A stretch of DNA of 7,258 nucleotides from Pseudomonadota bacterium (GCA_023387775.1 JAEWHN010000083.1:1-7258); one strand, 5' to 3'; numbered from the stretch's first letter, positions 1-6,235 are shown. Made by a program: numbers and translations. The notes: generated from the sequence alone by a model not told the origin.

Positions 1-758
1 AAGCGGGCGCCGGCGAGCGCCAGGTCGCCCATGGCATCGAGCGTCTTGTGACGAACGAACTCGTCGGGATAGCGCAGGCCTTCCATATTGATGACCCGGC
101 CGTCGTCGCCGATCACCACGGAATTCTCCAGCGATGAGCCAAGCGCATAGCCGGCGGCCCACAGGCGCTCGACGTCCTTCATGAAGCCGAAGGTGCGCGC
201 ACGGGCGATCTCATTGCGGAACACTTCGGCGCTCATATCGGCTGCAAAGGACTGACGGCCGATTGCCGCGCTCTCGAAGTCGATTTCGACCTCGAAGCGA
301 GTTCCCGAATGCGGACGAAATTCCGCCCAGGAGGCACCCGATTCGATGCGCACGGGCTTTAGGATGCGGATGTATCGGCGCTTGGCCGAAAGGGTTTCGA
401 CGCCCGCTTGCTCGATCGCCTCGACAAATCGGATCGCGCTGCCGTCCAGGATCGGCACCTCGCGGCCGTCGATCTCGATGACCAGATTGTCGATGCCCAA
501 GCCGGACAGCGCACCCATGATGTGCTCGACAGTGCCGACATGCACGCCTGCGGGATCGCCCAGCAGCGTGCACAGGTCGGTGGAGCCAACCTCGGAAGAC
601 AGGGCGCGCAGTTCGCGTCCGTTCTCGCCAATCACATGGAAGACGATTCCGGTGTCCGCGTCGGCGGGCAGGAAGTGCAGGGAAACCGGCTTGCCGCTAT
701 GAACGCCAACGCCCGAAAGCATGGCGCGCGACTTCAGCGTCGTTTGATAGTCGTACAA
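1..758 (-). CDS. lpxC: UDP-3-O-acyl-N-acetylglucosamine deacetylase LpxC (3' end cut by window edge)
   Basis: This is the cytoplasmic zinc amidase that removes the N-acetyl group from UDP-3-O-acyl-GlcNAc, the committed step of lipid A synthesis. The frame opens MYDYQTTLKSRAMLSGVGVH and continues through 252 codons to the edge. The family usually has about 300-315 residues, so roughly the last 50-60 are missing. Visible motifs: GVGVHSG (residues 16-22); GTVEHIMGALSGLGIDN (75-91) with catalytic Glu78 and zinc ligand His79; IDGREVPILDGSA (96-108); FGFMKDVE (190-197); and RHKTLDAMGD (236-245) with zinc ligands His237 and Asp241. The C-terminal catalytic His lies outside. The start is a TTG: no ATG or GTG occurs in this frame between the upstream stop (804-806) and the first conserved residues, and AAGGGG lies 7 nt before the TTG. 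It is separated from ftsZ by a terminator, so it probably has its own transcript. Identity is certain; the start is likely. Confidence 0.97.
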   Translation of the reverse strand, partial: MYDYQTTLKSRAMLSGVGVHSGKPVSLHFLPADADTGIVFHVIGENGRELRALSSEVGSTDLCTLLGDPAGVHVGTVEHIMGALSGLGIDNLVIEIDGREVPILDGSAIRFVEAIEQAGVETLSAKRRYIRILKPVRIESGASWAEFRPHSGTRFEVEIDFESAAIGRQSFAADMSAEVFRNEIARARTFGFMKDVERLWAAGYALGSSLENSVVIGDDGRVINMEGLRYPDEFVRHKTLDAMGDLALAGAR

Positions 759-771
759 GTAATATCCCCTT
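756..771 (-). promoter_or_regulatory. lpxC ribosome binding site and TTG start
   Basis: On the minus strand AAGGGG (771-766) is followed by 7 nt and TTG (758-756). The next ATG in frame is codon 13, already within the conserved N-terminal region, so the rare TTG codon is the best start. A TTG start usually lowers initiation, which would suit an enzyme whose level must be limited; that functional point is inference. Confidence 0.75.
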
Positions 772-881
772 GCGCCCGTTTGGCCTAAGGCCCCACACCA
801 GCCCTAGGGAGCACGGCTCTCGCTCGGTCGGCTGGCAGGAAACTTCACCACAGCCAGTGTGCCGACTCCGTCATCGGGGCG

Positions 882-910
882 AAGATAGTGGCCCCGGTGT
901 GAGACGCCAA
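882..910 (-). promoter_or_regulatory. Candidate sigma-70-type promoter for lpxC
   Basis: On the minus strand TTGGCG (910-905) and TATCTT (887-882) are separated by exactly 17 nt. Each hexamer matches 4 of 6 positions of the housekeeping consensus. The predicted transcript would start near 875 and give a leader of about 115 nt before the TTG codon. An inverted repeat, CGGGGC (875-880) and GCCCCG (891-896), flanks the -10 element. One GANTC site (864-868) lies just after the predicted start. A second, weaker possibility is TTGAAA (989-984) with a poor -10 near 967. The rest of the 292-bp gap (759-1050) holds short palindromes (GGCCT-A-AGGCC at 782-792, CCCTAGGG at 802-809) and no convincing gene. 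Confidence 0.4.
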
Positions 911-987
911 ATCACGGTTTTTAACTCCGTGTAACGGCAGTCGAGCCACATCAGCACACGCACAACTATCTGTTTTAATTTTACTTT

Positions 988-1022
988 CAAGACAAACGGG
1001 CAGGCACTCATGTGCCCGCCCG
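988..1022 (-). terminator. Rho-independent terminator downstream of ftsZ
   Basis: Read as minus-strand RNA, an 11-bp stem (CGGGCGGGCAC / GTGCCTGCCCG) with a 4-nt ATGA loop starts 28 nt after the ftsZ stop codon and is followed by TTTGTCTTG. The one non-Watson-Crick position is a G-U wobble in the minus-strand RNA but an A-C mismatch on the plus strand, which favours minus-strand use. The U tract is moderate, so termination may be incomplete. Confidence 0.75.
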
Positions 1023-1050
1023 CTCAAAACCGTTACATGGCGGTACCGGA

Positions 1051-2745
1051 TCAGTTTGCCTGGCGGCGCAGGAACGCCGGGATTTCCAGCTGATCCTCTT
1101 CATGGTGAGTCCGTGCCTGGGGAGCCAGGCGGCCCTGATCGTCGAGCTGGCCGCGGCGCGGTGCGTAGAGCTGCGCGTCCTGGCGGCGCGCCTCAGGCGC
1201 GGGCTGGCGAAGCTTCGGCTCGCGCGGCTGGGCCGGCTGAAGCCGTGCCGGCTCTTCCTCGCGGCGGGTCAGACCATTGGTCAGGCGCTTCAGCAGGCCC
1301 ATCGGGCCACGGTCCTCATGCTGCTCGGCCGGACGCGTCTTGGCCTGCACTTCGGCCTGCACCATCGGCGGGAAATCCTCGACGCGCGGCATCCGCGGCT
1401 GGGCGGCAACCGGCTGAGGCATTTCGCGCGGCTGTAACTGAGCCGGCGCAGGCTGCGGAGCCATCATCGGCTGCGGCTGCTGCATGACCGGCTGCGGCTG
1501 CATGGTCTGCGGAGGCGCCTGGAACAGCTTGCTCTGCGGGCGGAATTCCTCGGCACCGGCGGCCGGGACCTGACGCGGCGCCGCCATGGCGGCTGCGGCA
1601 GCATTCGCCTCGGCCAGGCGGATAGCGTCGGCCACCGGATCGGCAGCGCGAGGCTCAAGGCGCGGCGCCTCCTGCACCGGCGCCATCGCAGCCGGGCGTG
1701 CTTCAGGCATGCCGGCAGGACGTGCGGCCGGCTTCACGGGAGCGCGGATCGCGATGGGCGCGGTAGCCATGTCGGCGGCCGACTTGTCGATGCCGGTCGC
1801 AACCACGGAGACGCGGATGACGCCTTCGAGTTCCTCGTCGAAGGTGGCGCCCAGGATGATGTTGGCGTCCGGATCCACTTCCTCGCGAATACGGGTAGCA
1901 GCTTCATCGACCTCGAACAGGGTCAGGTCGCGGCCCCCAGTGATGGAGATCAGCAGACCCCTCGCGCCCTTCATCGAGGTTTCGTCAAGCAGCGGGTTGG
2001 CGATCGCAGCCTCGGCGGCGGCCATCGCACGGCCCTCGCCCGAAGCCTCGCCGGTGCCCATCATGGCCTTGCCCATCTCGCGCATCACCGAACGAACGTC
2101 GGCGAAGTCGAGATTGATCAGGCCTTCCTTGACCATCAGGTCGGTGATGCAGGCAACGCCGGAGTAGAGCACCTGGTCGGCCATCGCGAAGGCGTCGGCG
2201 AAGGTGGTCTTGTCGTTGGCGAGGCGGAACAGGTTCTGGTTCGGAATGACGATCAGGGTGTCGACGCACTTCTGCAGTTCCTCGATGCCCAGGTCGGCCG
2301 TCTTCATGCGGCGCTGGCCTTCGAAGTGGAAAGGCTTGGTGACGACGCCAACGGTGAGGATACCCTTTTCACGGGCGGCGCGGGCAACGACGGGGGCTGC
2401 ACCCGTGCCGGTGCCGCCGCCCATTCCGGCGGTGACGAAGCACATGTGCGTATTGGACAGGTAGTCGACGATCTCGTCGATGCATTCTTCGGCGGCGGCG
2501 CGACCGACCTCAGGCTGCGAGCCGGCACCCAGGCCCTCGGTGATGTTCGCGCCGAGCTGGATCAGGCGCTCGGCCTTGGAGGTGGCCAGGGCCTGGGCAT
2601 CGGTGTTCGCCACCACGAATTCCACGCCGCGAAGACCCGCCGTGATCATGTTGTTCACGGCGTTGCCACCGCCGCCGCCCACACCGAACACGGTGATGCG
2701 TGGCTTGAGCTCGGTAATGTCCGGCTTTTGCAGATTGATCGTCAT
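1051..2745 (-). CDS. ftsZ: Cell division protein FtsZ, long-linker form
   Basis: FtsZ is the tubulin-like GTPase that polymerises into the cytokinetic ring at mid-cell and recruits the divisome. The 564-residue product has the GTPase and activation domains at about 13-321: GVGGGGGNAV (21-30), the tubulin signature GGGTGTG (109-115), and the T7 loop NLDFADV (211-217) with the catalytic aspartates 213 and 216. A variable linker of about 230 residues (322-550) is rich in Ala, Pro, Gln and Met. The conserved C-terminal peptide that binds FtsA and other partners is DQLEIPAFLRRQAN (551-564). FtsZ in many bacteria has about 380-400 residues; the long linker is typical of Hyphomicrobiales and other alphaproteobacteria. 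The ATG is preceded by AAGGA at 8 nt spacing. It lies 70 bp after ftsA, where I see no convincing promoter, and ends before a terminator. No frame damage is seen. Confidence 0.99.
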   Translation of the reverse strand: MTINLQKPDITELKPRITVFGVGGGGGNAVNNMITAGLRGVEFVVANTDAQALATSKAERLIQLGANITEGLGAGSQPEVGRAAAEECIDEIVDYLSNTHMCFVTAGMGGGTGTGAAPVVARAAREKGILTVGVVTKPFHFEGQRRMKTADLGIEELQKCVDTLIVIPNQNLFRLANDKTTFADAFAMADQVLYSGVACITDLMVKEGLINLDFADVRSVMREMGKAMMGTGEASGEGRAMAAAEAAIANPLLDETSMKGARGLLISITGGRDLTLFEVDEAATRIREEVDPDANIILGATFDEELEGVIRVSVVATGIDKSAADMATAPIAIRAPVKPAARPAGMPEARPAAMAPVQEAPRLEPRAADPVADAIRLAEANAAAAAMAAPRQVPAAGAEEFRPQSKLFQAPPQTMQPQPVMQQPQPMMAPQPAPAQLQPREMPQPVAAQPRMPRVEDFPPMVQAEVQAKTRPAEQHEDRGPMGLLKRLTNGLTRREEEPARLQPAQPREPKLRQPAPEARRQDAQLYAPRRGQLDDQGRLAPQARTHHEEDQLEIPAFLRRQAN

Positions 2746-2815
2746 TGTCCTCGTCCTTTTGCCTATCCCGCCGCTGCGCCGCTGCGGCCGCCTATTGGGT
2801 TGTCCACGTCAAATT

Positions 2816-4126
2816 CTAGAAACTGTCTCGGAACCACTGACTTACGCGATGCAGTTTCCCGCCTGTCCCGGTCATGCGGAACCGGGAGATACTGTTGAAC
2901 TGATTGATCTCGAAGCTTGCCACCTGCGGATAGATCAGCAGCCCTACCGCCGCCGCAAATGCCGGGCCCTTCGCCGCCTCGGGCAGGCCGGCAACGCCCA
3001 GCGGGCGCCCGATGCGCACATTGCGGCCGAGAATGCGGCGCGCGGCCTCGGGCAGGCCTGCCAGTTGGCTGGCTCCGCCGGTCAGCACCACGCGTTTTCC
3101 AACGGCGTTGCCATATCCGGACTTGTTGAGGCGATCGCGCAGGATCTCCAGCGTCTCTTCGATCCGCGCGCGGATGATGCGCGTCATCACCGAGCGCGGG
3201 ATCTGCAGAGGAACGTCGCCTTCGTCGGCGCCTATCGGCTGGATGGTCACCAGATCGCGGTCGTCCGCGCTGCCGGGCAGCGCTGAGCCGTGCATGACCT
3301 TGAGCCGTTCGGCGTCCTCGAGACGGGTCGAGAGCCCCTTGGCCATGTCCAGGGTGACGTGGTTCCCGCCGACCGGAATGGCATCGGCGTGGACGAATTT
3401 GCCATCGGCAAAAACGGAAATCGTGGTCGTGCCGCCGCCCATGTCGATGCAGGCGGCGCCCATCTCCAGTTCGTCGTCCACCAGCGCGGCCAGGCCGCTG
3501 GCATAGGGCGTCGCAACCATGCGCTCGACCGACAGGTGCGAGCGGTTGATGCACAGCTCAAGATTGCGCAGCGGCGCGGCATCGCCGGTCAGCACATGCA
3601 TGTCGACGCCCAGCGTCTCGCCAACCATGCCGCTCGGATCGCGCACGCCACGCTCGGCATCCAGCGAAAAGGCGACCGGCAGCGCGTGCACCACCTCGCG
3701 CTCGGCCCGCAGCGCCTGCTTTGCCCCCGCGGCCAGAACACGCTTGATGTCGCCCGCCGACGCCTCATGGCCACCCAGATTGACGGTGGCCGAAAAGGTC
3801 TGGCTCTTCAGCCGGCCTGCGGTCAGGTTGACGATCAGCGAATCCACCGTCAGCCCGGCCATGCGCTCGGCCGCATCGACGGCAAGCCGCACCGCATGCT
3901 CGGCACGATCGAGATCCACGACCACGCCGGACTTCACGCCCTGCGACTTCTGATGACCGATGCCGATCACCCGCGCCTGGTGCGTGCGCCCGCGCAGGAT
4001 CTGGCTCTCGGCTGCGGGCTTGAGGCTGGCGACAATGCAGCAGACCTTGCTCGACCCGACGTCGAGAACAGTGACGACGCCGGAACGGCGCGACTGACTA
4101 TCCTTTCGACCGCCCAGCAGGCTCAT
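2816..4126 (-). CDS. ftsA: Cell division protein FtsA, actin-like membrane anchor of FtsZ
   Basis: FtsA is an actin/Hsp70-fold ATPase that tethers FtsZ filaments to the inner face of the cytoplasmic membrane and passes signals to the later divisome. The protein has 436 residues. Visible elements: phosphate-1 motif VVTVLDVGSSKVCC (17-30); SHS2/1C region after about residue 98; phosphate-2 motif ACIDMGGGTTTISVF (225-239); adenosine motif VVLTGGASQLAGLPE (346-360); and a C-terminal amphipathic stretch, LHRVSQWFRDSF (425-436), matching the membrane-targeting helix of the family. The N-terminal tail of about 16 residues is polar and basic. The ATG overlaps the ftsQ stop as ATGA, with GGAG 8 nt upstream, so translation is probably coupled to ftsQ. 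Complete and undamaged. Confidence 0.98.
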   Translation of the reverse strand: MSLLGGRKDSQSRRSGVVTVLDVGSSKVCCIVASLKPAAESQILRGRTHQARVIGIGHQKSQGVKSGVVVDLDRAEHAVRLAVDAAERMAGLTVDSLIVNLTAGRLKSQTFSATVNLGGHEASAGDIKRVLAAGAKQALRAEREVVHALPVAFSLDAERGVRDPSGMVGETLGVDMHVLTGDAAPLRNLELCINRSHLSVERMVATPYASGLAALVDDELEMGAACIDMGGGTTTISVFADGKFVHADAIPVGGNHVTLDMAKGLSTRLEDAERLKVMHGSALPGSADDRDLVTIQPIGADEGDVPLQIPRSVMTRIIRARIEETLEILRDRLNKSGYGNAVGKRVVLTGGASQLAGLPEAARRILGRNVRIGRPLGVAGLPEAAKGPAFAAAVGLLIYPQVASFEINQFNSISRFRMTGTGGKLHRVSQWFRDSF

Positions 4127-5055
4127 ATTCTCTTCTCCGGCTTGCTGCCCTTGCGCTGCTTAAGCGCTGCATCCCTGCGCTCCGCCGCCTCCGGGGTGAG
4201 CTGGACGACCAGACGGTCACCCAGCCGCATGTCGACGGCAGCGATATCGCGCGAAAGCAGCCCCATCTCGCGATCCATCCTGGCGAGATCCGCGAGCGCA
4301 GAATCCTCGCCATTCTCCGGCAGCTTGACGGTGACGCCGTTCTCCAGCCACAGGTCCCAACGCCGCTCGGCGACGCGGATATAGCCCTTCACGCGCAAAG
4401 CAAGCTCGGGAAAACGGTTCACCTTGGCCAGGAACCCGGAGGCCCTTTCGGCAGCACCGACACCCACGACAAGCGGCAAAGAGACGTGACGGCCGCCGGC
4501 GAAAGGCGCAATCACCTTTCCGTCCTGCTCCACCACCGAAAGCTCGTTTTCATGCTGCCAGACGGCGAAGGGCTTGCGCTCTTCGATCTTCACTTCCAGC
4601 GTATCGGGATAGACCTTGCGAACAGAGGCAAGCTCGACCCAGGGCAATTCGCCGACGCGCTCGCGCGCCTTGTCGGCGTCGAAGCCGATCAGCGCCGTCC
4701 AGCCGTCGAGGCCCAGCTTCTCCAGAACGTCGATCTCGGACGTCTCGTGATGGCCAACCACGCGGACCTCATCGACAGCAAACCCGCTACGCGCCGTGAT
4801 GGCCTGCACGACGGCCGGCATATGCCCACCCTCGTAAGCGCCATAGAGGCCAGTGGAACCCAGCAGGACAGCGGACGAAACAGTTGCGGCGAAGCGAGGC
4901 GCGGTGAAGTCGCCCTTGAACAGGCGCGCAAGTACGCGCACCGGCTTACGCAGCCAGCGCGGCAGCACGAAGCCGTCGGCCGAAAAGAACATGGCGAACA
5001 GGCCGCCCCTGGCCATCCGCACCTTCTTCATCTGCCCCGACCTCAACGCGAACAC
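4123..5055 (-). CDS. ftsQ: Cell division protein FtsQ, bitopic POTRA-domain divisome protein
   Basis: FtsQ links cytoplasmic and periplasmic parts of the divisome and holds FtsB/FtsL. The 310-residue product has a basic cytoplasmic tail (1-53), one predicted membrane segment (about 55-73, AATVSSAVLLGSTGLYGAY), a POTRA domain (about 92-160, from FAVDEVRVVGHHE to LEVKIEERKPFAVW) and the FtsQ beta domain (161-285, ending near DMRLGDRLVVQLTP). The C-terminus is Lys/Arg-rich. The start is GTG at 5055, inside the ddl end, with GGAGGA 6 nt upstream. An ATG at 5031 (MKKVRMARG) is a weaker alternative with only GGGG close by. The gene overlaps ddl by 13 bp and ftsA by 4 bp, so these three form one translationally coupled block. 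Sequence identity is low across this family, so the call rests on domain layout and context. Confidence 0.95.
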   Translation of the reverse strand: MFALRSGQMKKVRMARGGLFAMFFSADGFVLPRWLRKPVRVLARLFKGDFTAPRFAATVSSAVLLGSTGLYGAYEGGHMPAVVQAITARSGFAVDEVRVVGHHETSEIDVLEKLGLDGWTALIGFDADKARERVGELPWVELASVRKVYPDTLEVKIEERKPFAVWQHENELSVVEQDGKVIAPFAGGRHVSLPLVVGVGAAERASGFLAKVNRFPELALRVKGYIRVAERRWDLWLENGVTVKLPENGEDSALADLARMDREMGLLSRDIAAVDMRLGDRLVVQLTPEAAERRDAALKQRKGSKPEKRI

Positions 5056-5969
5056 GAAGCGTCCTCCACCATCCAGCTCAAAAGCTCACCAAAGGAATGT
5101 CCCGCGTGAGCGGCAATTTCCGGCACCAAAGACGTCGGCGTCATGCCCGGCTGGGTATTCACTTCGAGCCAGATGAGCTCGCCATCTTCCGAATGGCGGT
5201 CATCGAAACGGAAGTCCGACCGGGAGACACCCCGACACCCAATTGCTTGATGAGCCTTGAGCGCCAGTGTCTGTATTTTTTGGTAAATATTCGGTGAAAC
5301 TTTCGCCGGGCATTCGTGACGTGATCCGCCCGGCACATATTTTGAATCGTAGTCGTAGAAGGAATGCCCCGTCGGGATGATCTCGCACACGCCAAGCGCG
5401 ACATCGCCCATAACGGCACAGGTCAATTCGCGCCCATATATGTAGCGCTCGACGAGAACCCTATCGCCATAGCGCCACTCAGGCGATCCGACGACCTGGG
5501 GCGGATGCGACTGATCCTCCTTCACGATCACCACGCCGAAGCTCGAACCTTCATTGACCGGCTTCACGACATAGGGGGGCTTCATGGGATGCGCGTTGCC
5601 GATGGCAAAGCGACCCATCACCCTCGACTCGGCCACCGGCACACCGACCGACTTGACCACCTGCTTGGCCTTGTCCTTGTTCATCGCCAGCGCGGAGGCA
5701 AGGACGCCCGAATGCGTATAGGGGATGGCCAGATATTCGAGGATACCCTGAATGGTGCCGTCCTCGCCGAAGGGGCCGTGCAGAGCATTGAAGGCAACGT
5801 CAGGCTTCAGCGCCGAGAGAACCGAGGAAACGTCGCGCCCGACATCGACGCGCGTGACGCGATAACCCACGCCCTCGAGCGCATCGGCACAGGCATTACC
5901 CGAGGAAAGAGACACCGGCCGCTCGGACGAAAAACCACCCATCAAGACGGCCACATGCTTCGAAGTCAT
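5043..5969 (-). CDS. ddl: D-alanine--D-alanine ligase
   Basis: This cytoplasmic ATP-grasp enzyme joins two D-alanines to form the dipeptide that MurF adds to the peptidoglycan precursor. From the ATG at 5969 the protein has 308 residues, the usual length. Motifs: GGFSSERPVSLSSG (11-24, with Glu16 for the first D-Ala); HGPFGEDGTIQG (64-75); IPYTHSG (82-88); VVKPVNEGSSFGV (134-146); the omega-loop segment YDYDSKY (205-211), whose Tyr211 matches the tyrosine expected of D-Ala-D-Ala rather than D-Ala-D-lactate ligases; RSDFRF with Arg250 and Asp252; and LEVNTQPGMTPTSLVP (268-283) with metal ligands Glu269 and Asn271. The frame stays open 39 codons upstream, but that extension resembles no Ddl. 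GGAGAGG (5987-5981) lies 11 nt before the ATG, a slightly long spacing. Codon use is unusually AT-rich around 5270-5350. It begins the ddl-ftsQ-ftsA-ftsZ group after a 266-bp gap. Confidence 0.98.
   Translation of the reverse strand: MTSKHVAVLMGGFSSERPVSLSSGNACADALEGVGYRVTRVDVGRDVSSVLSALKPDVAFNALHGPFGEDGTIQGILEYLAIPYTHSGVLASALAMNKDKAKQVVKSVGVPVAESRVMGRFAIGNAHPMKPPYVVKPVNEGSSFGVVIVKEDQSHPPQVVGSPEWRYGDRVLVERYIYGRELTCAVMGDVALGVCEIIPTGHSFYDYDSKYVPGGSRHECPAKVSPNIYQKIQTLALKAHQAIGCRGVSRSDFRFDDRHSEDGELIWLEVNTQPGMTPTSLVPEIAAHAGHSFGELLSWMVEDASCSR
5053..5067 (-). promoter_or_regulatory. ftsQ ribosome binding site and GTG start inside ddl
   Basis: GGAGGA (5067-5062) precedes GTG (5055-5053) with 6 nt between them, all within the last codons of ddl. 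This decides for GTG over the downstream ATG at 5031 and predicts re-initiation by ribosomes finishing ddl. Confidence 0.75.
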
Positions 5970-6109
5970 AATCCCGCAGCCCTCTCCGACCGGGTTTCCC
6001 AACCACGCATCACTGAAAAGAGTCCGAGTCTTCCGGCAGGCACCCCTCCAGACGGAAAACGCGACGCACGCGTCCAAACGACTCAAATCAGGAAACGCTT
6101 TTCTCCAAA

Positions 6110-6127
6110 GAATCAGAGAGTTGATTC
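6110..6127. repeat. Inverted repeat GAATCA-N6-TGATTC
   Basis: Two perfect 6-base arms (6110-6115 and 6122-6127) are separated by 6 bases. Each arm contains a GANTC site. It may be a binding site for a dimeric regulator, or simply the result of pairing two methylation sites. Confidence 0.6.
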
Positions 6128-6143
6128 CGTGGCAAGCCCTTAG

Positions 6144-6158
6144 GATTCAAGATGAATC
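6144..6158. repeat. Inverted repeat GATTCA-AGA-TGAATC
   Basis: Two perfect 6-base arms (6144-6149 and 6153-6158) are separated by 3 bases, again with a GANTC site in each arm. It lies 16 bases from the previous inverted repeat and next to the AT-rich stretch 6159-6182. Confidence 0.6.
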
Positions 6159-6189
6159 AAATTTTTCATAAATTGATCAAATAGCGCTT

Positions 6190-6215
6190 CGCGCGGGCCA
6201 TTTCAGGCTCGCGCG
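6190..6215. other. GC-rich hairpin behind murB, possible weak terminator or attenuator
   Basis: CGCGCGGGCC and GGCTCGCGCG form a 10-bp stem around the loop ATTTCA, starting 20 nt after the murB stop. In minus-strand RNA the stem has one A-C mismatch, and it is followed by AAGCGCTATTTGATC rather than a clean U tract. In plus-strand RNA the odd pair becomes a G-U wobble, but no U run follows either. It could weaken read-through from murB into ddl; it is not a classical terminator. Confidence 0.35.
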
Positions 6216-6235
6216 CAGACCGAAACGGGTGCTGC

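Larger units (their letters stand above)
6020..6158. promoter_or_regulatory. Cluster of seven GANTC (CcrM) sites upstream of ddl
   Basis: Seven GANTC pentamers are seen at 6020-6024, 6026-6030, 6080-6084, 6110-6114, 6123-6127, 6144-6148 and 6154-6158. GANTC is the target of the cell-cycle DNA methyltransferase CcrM of alphaproteobacteria. My hand scan found only eight others in the rest of the window (340, 645, 864, 1107, 3840, 4301, 5344, 5626). The region is more AT-rich than its surroundings near 6098-6182, as expected of a promoter area, but I could not choose one clear -35/-10 pair; TTGATC (6179-6174) with ATTCAT 17 nt later is a weak candidate. A role in timing of ddl-ftsQAZ transcription is inferred from the known CcrM/GcrA control of division genes in Caulobacter. 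Confidence 0.6.

Noticed and set aside
918..937. Possible CtrA site (TTAA and GTAAC) upstream of lpxC
   Set aside because: The spacing between halves is 6 rather than 7 and one half is imperfect, so it does not meet the TTAA-N7-TTAA consensus.
845..1027. 60-codon minus-strand frame between ftsZ and lpxC
   Set aside because: It begins inside the ftsZ terminator hairpin, covers the candidate lpxC promoter and resembles no known protein.
2746..2815. TTGACG in the ftsA-ftsZ gap as a -35 element for ftsZ
   Set aside because: No plausible -10 follows at 16-18 nt; the downstream bases are GC-rich (GGCCGC).
2480..3286. Plus-strand open frame of 268 codons opposite the start of ftsZ and the end of ftsA
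   Set aside because: Antisense to conserved coding sequence and without any motif.
3290..4384. Long plus-strand open frame of 364 codons opposite ftsA and ftsQ
   Set aside because: It is antisense to two clear conserved genes, has no recognisable domain, and such frames are common opposite GC-rich genes.
5970..6086. 39-codon N-terminal extension of Ddl
   Set aside because: Ddl proteins begin directly at the MTSKHVAVLMGG-type strand; the extension runs through the regulatory region and has no family counterpart.
5364..6143. Plus-strand open frame of 259 codons opposite ddl and the upstream gap
   Set aside because: It is His/Arg-rich shadow translation of ddl with no family resemblance; Ddl on the minus strand has all catalytic motifs.
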